This document shows positions 18,975 through 27,800 of a stretch of 64,000 nucleotides of DNA, piece after piece (within the stretch, counting starts at the first letter, position 1; each line of letters starts with the position of its first letter). The notes beneath the pieces are model-generated. The model saw only the letters and a list, made by a program, of their open reading frames with translations, was not told the origin of the DNA and ran no database searches. Origin of the DNA: Prochlorococcus sp. AG-402-C09 (GTDB lineage Bacteria; Cyanobacteriota; Cyanobacteriia; PCC-6307; Cyanobiaceae); NCBI GenBank assembly GCA_003279565.1, contig QCHN01000001.1:124001-188000 (forward strand), written 5' to 3'. Both the position numbers and the translations under genes were made by a program.

Positions 18975-19942
18975 ACGGCTTCCCAGACTAATTTTGGATT
19001 GTTGTTAAAGAGTGGGCCTTTGGGGCACCATCCAGGTGCAAGTCCAGGTGCACAAGGGTTTCCCCTCTTGACTTGCCTGGCAGCGAGGTAATTAACCCAC
19101 CTTCTCCCAATACCAGTTTCAAAAGCTGTGCTTATTACTGTTTGACTATCTTCTTGTTCTATTTCTTTTAACAGTAATCTAGGATCACCATCTAATGCAG
19201 GGCGACGTATTTGCCAACTTTTCCATGTTTTTCGTAAATATGGAAATTCAACCAAAGATTCATCTAGTGCGATTGGAATTTGATTGGCTAATGAAAATAA
19301 ACCTTCAATATCTTTTGATGGGAGTGGTTGTTCAATCCATTCCAAACGAGGTTCGTTTTTGAGTTCGTTAATCCATTCTTGTGCTTTTTGGCGACTCCAA
19401 CCTCCATTTGGATCAAGTCTTAGTTTAAAATTATTTGGTAAAATATCTAAGATTTTTTGTAATTTTTTCTCTTCCTTGAAGTTATTTTCTAGGTGAGATA
19501 CTTTCCATTTTATTGTACAAGAACTTTTCTTGTCATTTGATTCATCTACATATTTAATTATTGACTCTAATGGATCAATATCTGTAGGTAAAAGATAAGC
19601 TGATTTTGCGATGTCAAAACCTTCAAAATTTAACTTGCTTTTAGTGAGATTTTCTAAATCGGCTAAGCAGCTTCCTAGTCCGAAAGCAAGTGCTCCTGGC
19701 AATTCACATAAATAATTTTCTATTGAATCTTTTGTAGTTTGTCTACCAATAAAATCAAGACTTTCGATACTTTTTTGTAATTCCTTTTTCTCAATAGGTG
19801 AAACTTCCCCCCATCCATAATTTCCATCTGAGTCTTTTATTTGTAACAATAAGCCTATCTTGTTATGAATACTTCCTTGCGAGGTTATTAACTTTCTTGT
19901 TAGTTGAAATGAAAATGGCTTGATATTAATTATTAATTTCAC
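18971..19942 (-). CDS. menC: O-succinylbenzoate synthase
   Basis: 323 residues of the enolase superfamily. MenC dehydrates SHCHC to o-succinylbenzoate. Catalytic layout: acid/base lysine in TIKWKVSH, metal ligands in LRLDPNGGW, WIEQPL and IALDESL. The N-terminal capping domain is present (GWGEVSPIEKKELQKS). It lies between menA (23 bp upstream) and menE (4-base overlap) in a menA-menC-menE run. Confidence 0.93.
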   Translation of the reverse strand: MKLIINIKPFSFQLTRKLITSQGSIHNKIGLLLQIKDSDGNYGWGEVSPIEKKELQKSIESLDFIGRQTTKDSIENYLCELPGALAFGLGSCLADLENLTKSKLNFEGFDIAKSAYLLPTDIDPLESIIKYVDESNDKKSSCTIKWKVSHLENNFKEEKKLQKILDILPNNFKLRLDPNGGWSRQKAQEWINELKNEPRLEWIEQPLPSKDIEGLFSLANQIPIALDESLVEFPYLRKTWKSWQIRRPALDGDPRLLLKEIEQEDSQTVISTAFETGIGRRWVNYLAARQVKRGNPCAPGLAPGWCPKGPLFNNNPKLVWEAV

Positions 19943-19965
19943 GATTCAACAAAATCAAAAATTAA

Positions 19966-20883
19966 TTATAAATATGAGGATATAGCAAAACCCATACTCA
20001 AGCATAAACCATTAATTGTCTGAAAGTGTAAAGCTAAAAACTTACTTTTTTTAATACGCTCAGGTTGGTTGTGATGTCTTTTAATTAATTTAATAAGATC
20101 TATACCTGAAGGAAGGCTAATTAAACATGCAAGAGTCGTTATTGGCCATATTCCAAGTAATAAAGGTAATAACTCTAATAAAAATATTAGACCAACGAAC
20201 CACGGTAAAAATTCTGCCGCTCGATGAGTGCCTAAAATAACTAAGGGTGATTTTTTACCGACAGCAGCATCTTGATTGATTTGATGAAAATGCGAACAGA
20301 ATAGAACCAAAGTGGTAGCCATCGCGGGACCTGCCCCAACCATCAGTGCTGCTCCCCAGGGGATGGTTTGAAAATTGGATTTTGGAGAAACAACAATTAG
20401 TGCTGCAGCTGTAGCAAGCGGTCCAAAGGCAATCCAGCATAGGGGTTCTCCTAACCCCTTATACCCCAGCCTAAATGGTGGCCCTTGGTATAAATATCCA
20501 AGGAAACAACAAATTAAGACCAAAAAAAGTACTGTTATTTTACTTTTTAGAGCAAGGATAAATATGATAAATAAACCCAATAAAAGAGAAAAATATGCAA
20601 CTCGACTTACAGTGGTTTTATTACCCGTTAAAGCTACTACGGAGTGGAATTTGTATTTGTCAACTCCAGTTTCATCGTCAAAAAGATCATTGGTAAGATT
20701 CTCCCAAAGCAAAATCAAGATAGAGGCAATTAGAAAACCGATGAATTGCCCCAGACGAATATTGCCGCTATTCCCTAGTACCCATGCTGCAGATAAAATA
20801 ACAGGCATTATTGCGACTGAATATAAGGGCCACTTTATTGCGGCTTGCCAAAGCTGTTTCTTTTCAGTTCTAGAAGACTTCAC
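19966..20883 (-). CDS. menA: DHNA phytyltransferase
   Basis: 305 residues of the UbiA prenyltransferase superfamily with about eight membrane helices. It attaches the phytyl chain to 1,4-dihydroxy-2-naphthoate, giving demethylphylloquinone for photosystem I. The two Asp-rich motifs are ENLTNDLFDDETGVDK near residue 62 and HFHQINQDAAVGKKS near 198. It is the first gene of menA-menC-menE and diverges from menF across about 95 bp. Confidence 0.93.
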   Translation of the reverse strand: MKSSRTEKKQLWQAAIKWPLYSVAIMPVILSAAWVLGNSGNIRLGQFIGFLIASILILLWENLTNDLFDDETGVDKYKFHSVVALTGNKTTVSRVAYFSLLLGLFIIFILALKSKITVLFLVLICCFLGYLYQGPPFRLGYKGLGEPLCWIAFGPLATAAALIVVSPKSNFQTIPWGAALMVGAGPAMATTLVLFCSHFHQINQDAAVGKKSPLVILGTHRAAEFLPWFVGLIFLLELLPLLLGIWPITTLACLISLPSGIDLIKLIKRHHNQPERIKKSKFLALHFQTINGLCLSMGFAISSYL

Positions 20884-20982
20884 TGATAAAATAACCTGTT
20901 CTGTTTTTTTCTTGGTTCTTTCCTTAAGACTAGTCAGCAGTTCATGTATTGGTTTGTTTGTGTCTAAAGGCTCTAATTGGTT

Positions 20983-22383
20983 ATGAATTTAGAACCTGTC
21001 TTTAGTGAGCTTTTGGTTAGTTCTCTTCGTAACTGGAGTGAACGAAAAGTTGATGAATGTATCTTGAGCATTTCTGTTCCTGTAAGTCAAGCAGACCCTT
21101 TAACGACATTACCTCTAATTGCTGAAAAACATCAGTTTAGATTTCTTTGGGATCTATCTCCTGGATTGTGCATTTCTGCTGGAGGACATTGTCAATCTTT
21201 GGATTTATCTGGACCAAAGAGGTTTGAAAATGCACAAAGGTTTAGTGATGAGATTTTTACTCGATTGATAGATACTTCTCCAAGTCCAGCATTTTCAGCA
21301 TCAAAGATTCTATTTTCATTTTCTTTTTTTGATCAAATTAAGAGTAATGAAAAATCAATTGATGATAAATTTTCTCTGCAGGCTGTTTTGCCTAAGTGGC
21401 AATTAACTGCAAAAGATGGATTGACATGGTTACGTTTTAATTCAGTTGCCCTAAATCCTTCAGATGTTCGTGAATCAGTAGAAAGATTATGGTCAATTCG
21501 AGAAAAGATAAATAGATCACCAGTCCGAATTTTCCATGATGTAAAAGAAAATTTCTTAGTCGATAATTGTTCTAATGATTGGAAATCTCAATATCGAGAT
21601 GCCTTGGCTAAAGGGATCGAATTAATCAATGCAGGTGATTTGGATAAGCTTGTATTGGCTACAAGACAACGCCTTTCCCTCAGAAAACCATTAGATCCGC
21701 TGAACTTACTTGCTCGCCTAAGAGTTCAGCAAACTAATAGTTGTCGATTCCTATGGCAAAAAAATCATGATGAGTCATTTTTTGGCGCATCACCTGAGAG
21801 ATTGATAAGTCTCAATCATAATCAATTACTAATCGATGCTTTGGCTGGTACTGCAAAAAAGGGTGATGATGGAAAAGAATTACTTGCATCTTCTAAAGAT
21901 TTAAGAGAACACCATTTTGTGGTTAACTCTATTGTCGAACAACTTTTAAGAAAAGGTATTAAAGCAAGTCATTCCCCTCACCCAAAATTAATTACTCAAG
22001 GCCATTTAATTCATTTGCATACTCTTATTCAAGCGTGTGTAAAAGAAAAATCTCCTCTTGACTTGGTTGAAGCTCTTCATCCAACTCCTGCAGTTGCGGG
22101 ATTGCCTTTGAGTAAATCTTTGAGTTGGTTGCGAGCTTTGGAACCATTTGATCGTCAAACATATGCTTCTCCAATTGGATGGATAGATAAAAATCAAAAT
22201 TCAGAATTTAGGGTGGCCATTCGTTACGGACATGTGAAAGGCTATGAACTTAAATTATTTGCTGGTGCTGGCCTAGTAAAAGGCTCAACTGTTGAGGGGG
22301 AACTGCAAGAGGTGGCTTTGAAATTTGAAGTTTTAAGAAATCAATTAAAATTAGATAGGGTTAATTGTTCAAATGATCTATAA
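20983..22383 (+). CDS. menF: Isochorismate synthase
   Basis: 466 residues from ATG 20983; a TTG at 20977 is in frame but less likely. MenF isomerises chorismate to isochorismate, the entry step to phylloquinone. The C-terminal chorismate-binding domain shows [60 protein letters not shown] and YASPIGWI. The first 200 residues are variable. The 3' end overlaps the convergent gshB gene by 23 bases. Confidence 0.95.
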   Translation: MNLEPVFSELLVSSLRNWSERKVDECILSISVPVSQADPLTTLPLIAEKHQFRFLWDLSPGLCISAGGHCQSLDLSGPKRFENAQRFSDEIFTRLIDTSPSPAFSASKILFSFSFFDQIKSNEKSIDDKFSLQAVLPKWQLTAKDGLTWLRFNSVALNPSDVRESVERLWSIREKINRSPVRIFHDVKENFLVDNCSNDWKSQYRDALAKGIELINAGDLDKLVLATRQRLSLRKPLDPLNLLARLRVQQTNSCRFLWQKNHDESFFGASPERLISLNHNQLLIDALAGTAKKGDDGKELLASSKDLREHHFVVNSIVEQLLRKGIKASHSPHPKLITQGHLIHLHTLIQACVKEKSPLDLVEALHPTPAVAGLPLSKSLSWLRALEPFDRQTYASPIGWIDKNQNSEFRVAIRYGHVKGYELKLFAGAGLVKGSTVEGELQEVALKFEVLRNQLKLDRVNCSNDL

Positions 22384-23290
22384 GATAATTAATCACTTGA
22401 TCTGCTAAGGGAATATTCATTAGATTTTCTACTTCTCTAATTCCAGTTGGACTCGTAACATTAATCTCACTTAGCATCCCCCCAATAACATCTATACCAA
22501 CAAAAAAGAGCCCTTCATCTTGTAAAGCAGGCTTTATGTGATCGCATATCTCTATTTCTTTAGGAGTTAATTGAGTTATCTCAGCTTTTCCACCTAAAGC
22601 GAGGTTGCTTCTAAAGTCTCCTTTTTTTGGACGTCTATTAATTGCACCTAATGGCTCTCCATTAACCAAAAGTATTCTTTTATCGCCATTTATTACTTCT
22701 GGTAAAAATTGTTGCATCATTACTGGCAAATGTTCTTGTGAAGTAACCAGTTCGAGTAATGCCTCTAAGCCTGGAGCGTCTTTTGCAATTCGTATAACTC
22801 CTTGCCCACCTTTCCCTCCAAGTGGCTTCAAAACAACTTCTCCGTACTCTTTTGCAAATGTAATTAATTGTTCCACCCGACTCGCTACTAGAGAGGGAGC
22901 CATTAAATCACTAAACCTTAAAGCTCCTAACTTTTCATTCCAAGCTCTCAGTGATGCAGGCTTATTAATTACATTGACACCATCTCTTTCTGCAACTTCC
23001 AATAAATGAGTTGCATATAAAAAAGCTTCATCAACAGGTGGATCTTTGCGCATCCAAATGCATGAGAAATCTTTTAAAGGAAGGCTTTGAGATGAATGGA
23101 CAGTGATCCATGGTTCACAATTGACTTTATTAGAAACTACCCATGCATCGTCCCCTCGGGCTTGCAGGTCCGAGGGAGTACAAATCCAAACATCTATATT
23201 GGCTCTAGATGCGGCTTGCATAAGTGCTGCTGATGAATCCTTGTTGGGATTAATATTTTCAATTGGATCTAGAACAAATAGTTGCTTCAT
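22361..23290 (-). CDS. gshB: Glutathione synthetase
   Basis: 309 residues, an ATP-grasp ligase of the bacterial GshB type that joins glycine to gamma-glutamylcysteine. Typical segments are [56 protein letters not shown] (ATP-grasp loop), [29 protein letters not shown] and [14 protein letters not shown]. It follows the glutaredoxin gene by 3 bp on the same strand, so the two glutathione genes form an operon. Confidence 0.96.
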   Translation of the reverse strand: MKQLFVLDPIENINPNKDSSAALMQAASRANIDVWICTPSDLQARGDDAWVVSNKVNCEPWITVHSSQSLPLKDFSCIWMRKDPPVDEAFLYATHLLEVAERDGVNVINKPASLRAWNEKLGALRFSDLMAPSLVASRVEQLITFAKEYGEVVLKPLGGKGGQGVIRIAKDAPGLEALLELVTSQEHLPVMMQQFLPEVINGDKRILLVNGEPLGAINRRPKKGDFRSNLALGGKAEITQLTPKEIEICDHIKPALQDEGLFFVGIDVIGGMLSEINVTSPTGIREVENLMNIPLADQVINYLIDHLNN

Positions 23291-23293
23291 GAA

Positions 23294-23584
23294 TCAATTT
23301 CCAATTCCAATCAGTTCATTTAATTCGTTATTGCTCTCAAGTTCGTAGAGCTCGTCGCAGCCTCCAATACTTTCTCCATTAATAAAAATTTGTGGCACAG
23401 TTCTGCGACCACCTGCTCTTTCAGACATTTTTGTTCTTGCATCATTGTCTCCATCAATAGAATATTCTTTGAACTGGACTCCTTTTTCATTTAGCAGTGC
23501 TTTTGCACGTAGGCAAAATGGGCAAAATCTCCAAGTGTATATTTCCACTGTTGGGATGCTTGAATCGTGAATTGATCTATTCAT
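23294..23584 (-). CDS. grxC: Glutaredoxin (dithiol)
   Basis: 96 residues with the thioredoxin fold. The dithiol active site is CPFC (residues 21-24 in WRFCPFCLRAK); RTVPQIFINGESIGGCDEL carries the cis-Pro and glutathione-binding residues. It reduces mixed disulfides using glutathione. It is the upstream gene of a grxC-gshB pair and diverges from prfB. Confidence 0.94.
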   Translation of the reverse strand: MNRSIHDSSIPTVEIYTWRFCPFCLRAKALLNEKGVQFKEYSIDGDNDARTKMSERAGGRRTVPQIFINGESIGGCDELYELESNNELNELIGIGN

Positions 23585-23603
23585 TTATAGTTTTTGGGTT
23601 GAT

Positions 23604-24753
23604 ATGCTGATAGTTTTTAATGTATTGATTCTATTACCTCGTTTGCAAGACCTGACTGATTTTAAAAGAGACCTTTCTTTATTGACTGCTCGCCTGGGTA
23701 CAGCCCAGGATTGTCTTTGACGAACCTGCGTTGCTAGCTAGAAAAAAGGACTTAGAGCAAGTTGCATCGCAACCTGAATTTTGGAACGATCCCAAAAATG
23801 CACAAAAACAGATGCGTCAACTTGACGAGGCTAAAGCAGAGCTAGAAAAACTCATTACATGGAGAGGTGCTATTGAGGACGCAAATCTTTCGTTAGAGCT
23901 TTATGAGTTAGACCCTGATGAAGAAATGCTTGCGGAGGCTCACCATGGACTTGAGAAATTAAAGCAAGAACTTGAACGTTGGGAGATGGAGCGTCTCTTG
24001 AGTGGAACCTATGATAAGGAGGGTGCAGTTCTGTCAATTAATGCTGGTGCTGGCGGAACTGATGCCCAAGATTGGGCTCAAATGCTTCTTCGGATGTATA
24101 CCCGTTGGGCTGAAAACAGTGGTATGAAAGTAATTATTAATGAACTTTCTGAGGGAGAGGAAGCGGGAATCAAAAGTGTCACCATCGAAATAGAGGGTGT
24201 ATACGCATATGGTTTTTTACAAAATGAAAAGGGGACCCATCGCTTAGTCAGAATTTCCCCTTTCAATGCAAATGGAAAGCGACAAACTAGTTTTGCTGGA
24301 GTTGAAGTTATGCCTAAACTTGATGAAGAGGTTGAACTTGAAATCCCTGAAAAAGATTTAGAAATCACGACAAGTCGCTCAGGTGGTGCAGGAGGACAAA
24401 ATGTAAATAAAGTTGAGACTGCAGTTCGGATTCTTCATGTGCCTACGGGTATTGCCGTTCGATGTACACAGGAAAGATCTCAGCTTCAAAATAAAGACAA
24501 AGCAATGGCTCTACTAAAATCAAAATTGATGGTAATAGCAGTAGAGCAAAGGGCTGCAGAGATTGCAGATATTCGAGGGGATATTGTTGAGGCTGCGTGG
24601 GGAAATCAAATTAGGAATTATGTTTTTCACCCATACCAAATGGTAAAAGACTTACGCACTGAACAAGAGACAACAGATGTAGATTCAGTCATGAATGGGG
24701 AAATAGATATTTTTATTCAGTCTCTTTTAAGGCAAAATATTGAAGAAGCATAA
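23604..24753 (+). CDS. prfB: Peptide chain release factor 2, with +1 programmed frameshift
   Basis: RF2 ends translation at UGA and UAA. The first 38 codons run from ATG 23604 (or about 25 codons from TTG 23643) to CTT-TGA-C, with the in-frame TGA at 23718-23720. A +1 slip on CTT gives GAC from 23719 and the remaining 344 residues, so the ribosome must shift to make the protein. This is the conserved RF2 autoregulatory shift: the stop is UGA, read by RF2 itself. The upstream anti-SD element is weak here (CAGGA instead of AGGGGG). The body has the UGA-reading SPF ([14 protein letters not shown]) and the catalytic GGQ ([12 protein letters not shown]). Full product is 382 residues with the ATG start, 369 with TTG. 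Confidence 0.95.
23703..23721 (+). promoter_or_regulatory. prfB: prfB +1 frameshift signal
   Basis: The slippery core CTTTGAC is intact: CTT at 23715-23717, TGA at 23718-23720, C at 23721. In most bacteria AGGGGG sits three bases before the CTT; here CAGGA (23706-23710) is the only such element, four bases before CTT. Translation of zero frame upstream gives [20 protein letters not shown], which is RF2 N-terminal sequence, and of the +1 frame gives [15 protein letters not shown], so the join is real. Confidence 0.92.
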
Positions 24754-24764
24754 ATCAACTAGAT

Positions 24765-24956
24765 ATGAATAATAAAATTATTTCTGATGACGTCTCCAAG
24801 AAAGCAACTCCACCTCCAAGTTTTGTCAAACTTGCGATGAAAAATATGGTTCGGAAAGGTAGTCAAAGCCTTTCTCACTTTGGGTTAACAGCTTTGGGTT
24901 TCCTTGGATTTATTTTATTAGTTGCTGTTCTTGGGAAACCTCATATCCCTCAATAA
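24765..24956 (+). CDS. Small membrane protein, DUF3285-like
   Basis: 63 residues. A charged N-terminal third is followed by TPPPSFVKLAMKNMVRKGSQ and one hydrophobic helix (LTALGFLGFILLVAVLG). The PPPSxVKLAMxNMVRK phrase is, as I remember, the mark of the cyanobacterial DUF3285 family, whose role is unknown. The ATG lies 11 bp after the prfB stop and ybeY follows after 4 bp, so the three are probably one transcript. Confidence 0.85.
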   Translation: MNNKIISDDVSKKATPPPSFVKLAMKNMVRKGSQSLSHFGLTALGFLGFILLVAVLGKPHIPQ

Positions 24957-24960
24957 CTTT

Positions 24961-25512
24961 ATGGAGAATTTTTCGACTAGCTCTTCTAAATTGGATGTTG
25001 ATCTTTCTTTTACACCCTTCCCGGTTCAAGATTTAGATGTCTTTGTGAACAGTGAGTCTTTGGAGTTGATGAAAAATCCAAGTCAATGGATTGAGGAAAT
25101 AGGAAGCTGGATTAGATTCATACAAGTACATTCAACATTCAAGTGTCCGGAAATCGTCCTAAATGCCTCTCAATTTAGCTTGGGGTTGGAATTAACTAAT
25201 GATAAGAAAATTCTTGATTTGAATCATACCTGGCTCGGTCAATCAAAAAGTACAGATGTACTCTCATTCCCCATAATTGATGAAACATTTTTTGATGTCA
25301 GTAATGAATGTATTGAATTAGGTGACATAGTTATTTCAGTCCCGACAGCAATCAGACAAGCCAAAGATAATAAAATTGATTTGTTTCGAGAACTTAGATG
25401 GCTGGCAACTCATGGCCTTTTACACCTTTTGGGTTGGGACCATGGTGACGAAGAGAGTCTTGAAAAAATGCTTTTGATTCAAGAGCAACTTATAGATTTA
25501 AATTGCCAATGA
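24961..25512 (+). CDS. ybeY: Endoribonuclease YbeY (rRNA maturation)
   Basis: 183 residues from ATG 24961; the frame stays open further up to 24922, but that would overlap the DUF3285 gene. YbeY is a zinc-dependent RNase acting in 16S rRNA 3'-end maturation and ribosome quality control. The metal motif HGLLHLLGWDHG fits HxxxHxxGxxH exactly, and TDVLSFPI precedes it as in the family. dgkA follows after about 68 bp. Confidence 0.94.
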   Translation: MENFSTSSSKLDVDLSFTPFPVQDLDVFVNSESLELMKNPSQWIEEIGSWIRFIQVHSTFKCPEIVLNASQFSLGLELTNDKKILDLNHTWLGQSKSTDVLSFPIIDETFFDVSNECIELGDIVISVPTAIRQAKDNKIDLFRELRWLATHGLLHLLGWDHGDEESLEKMLLIQEQLIDLNCQ

Positions 25513-25580
25513 AGAACAAATCTACTGTAGCTAGAATAACTAGCTGTTATTCTTTAAAGCAGGAATGAATAGTGATAAGA

Positions 25581-26039
25581 ATGGCTCCTAAGACTCCTAG
25601 TGAATCTGAGAGAGAAGTTTGGGCCAGGTCTAAAACTCTTACAAGACCAAATAAAAGGTCATCATGGAAGATCGCAAAAGATCTTCCAACAAGCTTTTTC
25701 TATGCAGCAAAAGGAATTAGATATGCTTTCTCGACTCAGAGGAATTTTCGGATTCATGTTGGTTTTGCATTGGGTGCGTTTGGCTTAAGCTTTTTTCTAG
25801 GCCTTAATAAAAGTGATTTAGCAATAATGGCCCTTACAGCCACTAGTGTGTTAATAGTTGAATTGCTTAATACAGCGATTGAATCTGTTGTTGATTTGGC
25901 TATTGGGAAACGATTTCATCCTCTCGCGCAAATCGCTAAAGATTGTTCAGCTGGGGCGGTTTTATTAGCTTCAATTAGTTCGGTGCTGATTGCTGTTTTA
26001 TTATTATTACCACCATTACTTAAACAGTTAGGAATTTAA
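25581..26039 (+). CDS. dgkA: Diacylglycerol kinase (prokaryotic DgkA type)
   Basis: 152 residues from ATG 25581; a GTG at 25572 is in frame. About 50 basic N-terminal residues precede three membrane helices. The active-site phrase ELLNTAIESVVDL (E..NTAIE...D) is characteristic. Members phosphorylate diacylglycerol or undecaprenol at the inner face of the membrane; which of these applies here is unclear. It precedes the glutamine amidotransferase gene by 13 bp. Confidence 0.93.
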   Translation: MAPKTPSESEREVWARSKTLTRPNKRSSWKIAKDLPTSFFYAAKGIRYAFSTQRNFRIHVGFALGAFGLSFFLGLNKSDLAIMALTATSVLIVELLNTAIESVVDLAIGKRFHPLAQIAKDCSAGAVLLASISSVLIAVLLLLPPLLKQLGI

Positions 26040-26052
26040 TGGCTTAAAAATT

Positions 26053-26649
26053 ATGTTTTTGGTGATCGACAATTATGACAGTTTCACTTATAACCTCGTT
26101 CAATATTTGGGCGAATTAGCTTCTCAGCATCCAATTGCATCAGAAGTAAGAGTCGAACGTAATGATGCTCTGACGATCAGTGAGATTAAAGATCTAAATC
26201 CTGATGCGATTTTGTTATCTCCTGGACCAGGAGATCCTAATCAATCTGGAATTTGTTTGGATATTTTATCTGAGTTATCAATTGAAATACCAACTCTTGG
26301 CGTCTGTCTTGGTCATCAAGCTATTACTCAAGCGTTTGGTGGAAAAATAATCAGAGCTAAAGAATTAATGCATGGTAAAACATCTAATGTTTTGCATAGT
26401 GGTATTGGAATATTTAAAGATTTGCCTAATCCCTTAGTAGCAACTAGATACCATAGCTTAATTGCGGAAAGAGAGGGGTTCCCAGAATGCTTAGAGGTTA
26501 TAGCCTGGTTAGAAGATGAAACGATTATGGGGATAACTCATAAAGATTATCCGCACATATACGGGGTACAGTTCCATCCGGAGAGTGTATTGACTGAAGC
26601 TGGTCATAAGTTACTCTCTAATTTCTTGGAGATAGCACATGCTGCCTAG
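26053..26649 (+). CDS. pabA: Glutamine amidotransferase, TrpG/PabA type
   Basis: 198 residues, a class I glutamine amidotransferase. The catalytic Cys85 lies in TLGVCLGHQ and the His/Glu pair in VQFHPESVLTE near 173-180. FLVIDNYDSFTYNLVQYLG at the N terminus is common to TrpG and PabA. It supplies ammonia to anthranilate synthase or aminodeoxychorismate synthase; one protein may serve both, and the choice of name is tentative. Partner genes trpE/pabB are not in the window. Confidence 0.9.
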   Translation: MFLVIDNYDSFTYNLVQYLGELASQHPIASEVRVERNDALTISEIKDLNPDAILLSPGPGDPNQSGICLDILSELSIEIPTLGVCLGHQAITQAFGGKIIRAKELMHGKTSNVLHSGIGIFKDLPNPLVATRYHSLIAEREGFPECLEVIAWLEDETIMGITHKDYPHIYGVQFHPESVLTEAGHKLLSNFLEIAHAA

Positions 26650-26684
26650 ATTGTCTCAAATTTTATAGACGTAAAAAATATAAA

Positions 26685-27800
26685 CTACACTTTATCGACA
26701 ATCTGGAAAGCTGACCAGAATTTTTTCATCTGCTCAATTGTTCCAATACTTACTCTTATAGATCCTTTTAAATTTTTTTTCTTATCCATATTTCTAATTA
26801 GAATGCCATATGACTTTAACTTTTGCTCAACTTGTTTTGGGTTTGATTTTGGCCAAAGTAGAAAATAGTTTCCACCATCAATATGATGCTTAACGTGGTA
26901 CTTATCGAATTGATCTTTGATCCAATTACGAGCCTCAAGTACTTCGTTCACATACGAATCAATATAGGATTGATCTTTAAGTGCTGCAAAAGCAGCAATC
27001 ACAGCAAAGCTATTGACGTCATAAGGACCAGTAACTCTATTAACTATATTAATTACTGTAGAATGACCAATGGCAAACCCAATTCTTAAACTTGCCAAAC
27101 CAGCAGTTTTAGAAAGCGATCTTAAGATAACAAGATTAGGTGTCTTTTGGAAATTTACAATTGGTAGAACACTATCACCTGTAAACGCCTCATAAAGTTC
27201 ATCGACAACAACTAGTGTTTTAGATGAAAGTTTAGTGATCTCTATAATTCTTTCTGGACTTAACCTGGTTCCAGTGGGATTGTTGGGGTTGCAGATGAGT
27301 AAAATTTTTGGATGATTTTCAGTAATGAATTCGCAAATGCTATCAAATGGATATTGAAAATCTTTCCCCTCATATGGTATTGAGTTGATTTTCATTCCTC
27401 GCATTTGTGCGCAAGGAGTATAATATCCAAAAGTAGGCGATGTTGTAAGCATTACATCATCAAAGTCGCCATAGGCATGAAAAATAGCATTTATTGCTGC
27501 ATCTACACCATTAAAAATACCAATTTCAGATGATTTTATATTCACTCTTGAATCTTGTTTCATGAGAGTTTCTACTACTTTTTCTTTTAAACCTGAGTAT
27601 TCAGGATAAATAGAGATTTCATCTCTGCTTATTTCTCTGAGAGATTTAAGTACTAGTGGGCTTGGTCCAATAGTGTTTTCATTAAAGTCTAGTCTTAGTA
27701 AATTTCGTCTTCCTTCGAGTGGTGCTGAATATGGCTGTAAATCCTCGATATCTTTCCTGGGATTTGGTAGATCAATAAATGAATTTTCTGTTTTTTCCAT
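26685..27800 (-). CDS. hisC: Histidinol-phosphate aminotransferase family protein
   Basis: 371 residues, PLP fold-type I. NFNENTIGPSPLVLKSLREI, CNPNNPTGTRLSPE and the PLP lysine in RSLSKTAGLASLRIGFAIG agree with HisC, which makes histidinol phosphate from imidazole-acetol phosphate. The start ATG overlaps the argS stop by one base (TAATG), so translation is coupled. A second enzyme of this class is encoded at 42230-43312, so the exact division of labour is not certain. Confidence 0.8.
   Translation of the reverse strand: MEKTENSFIDLPNPRKDIEDLQPYSAPLEGRRNLLRLDFNENTIGPSPLVLKSLREISRDEISIYPEYSGLKEKVVETLMKQDSRVNIKSSEIGIFNGVDAAINAIFHAYGDFDDVMLTTSPTFGYYTPCAQMRGMKINSIPYEGKDFQYPFDSICEFITENHPKILLICNPNNPTGTRLSPERIIEITKLSSKTLVVVDELYEAFTGDSVLPIVNFQKTPNLVILRSLSKTAGLASLRIGFAIGHSTVINIVNRVTGPYDVNSFAVIAAFAALKDQSYIDSYVNEVLEARNWIKDQFDKYHVKHHIDGGNYFLLWPKSNPKQVEQKLKSYGILIRNMDKKKNLKGSIRVSIGTIEQMKKFWSAFQIVDKV

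Noticed and set aside
20375-20986. 203-codon plus-strand frame
   Set aside because: It lies wholly antisense to menA, whose prenyltransferase motifs are intact; the product is low-complexity and resembles no family. It is a shadow of menA's codon pattern.
22605-23009. 134-codon plus-strand frame
   Set aside because: Antisense to gshB, which has clear ATP-grasp motifs. No ribosome-binding site and Ser/Pro-rich product.
23731-24753. prfB starting at TTG 23731
   Set aside because: The RF2 N terminus continues upstream through the frameshift site, so the shorter reading is an artefact of ignoring the +1 shift.
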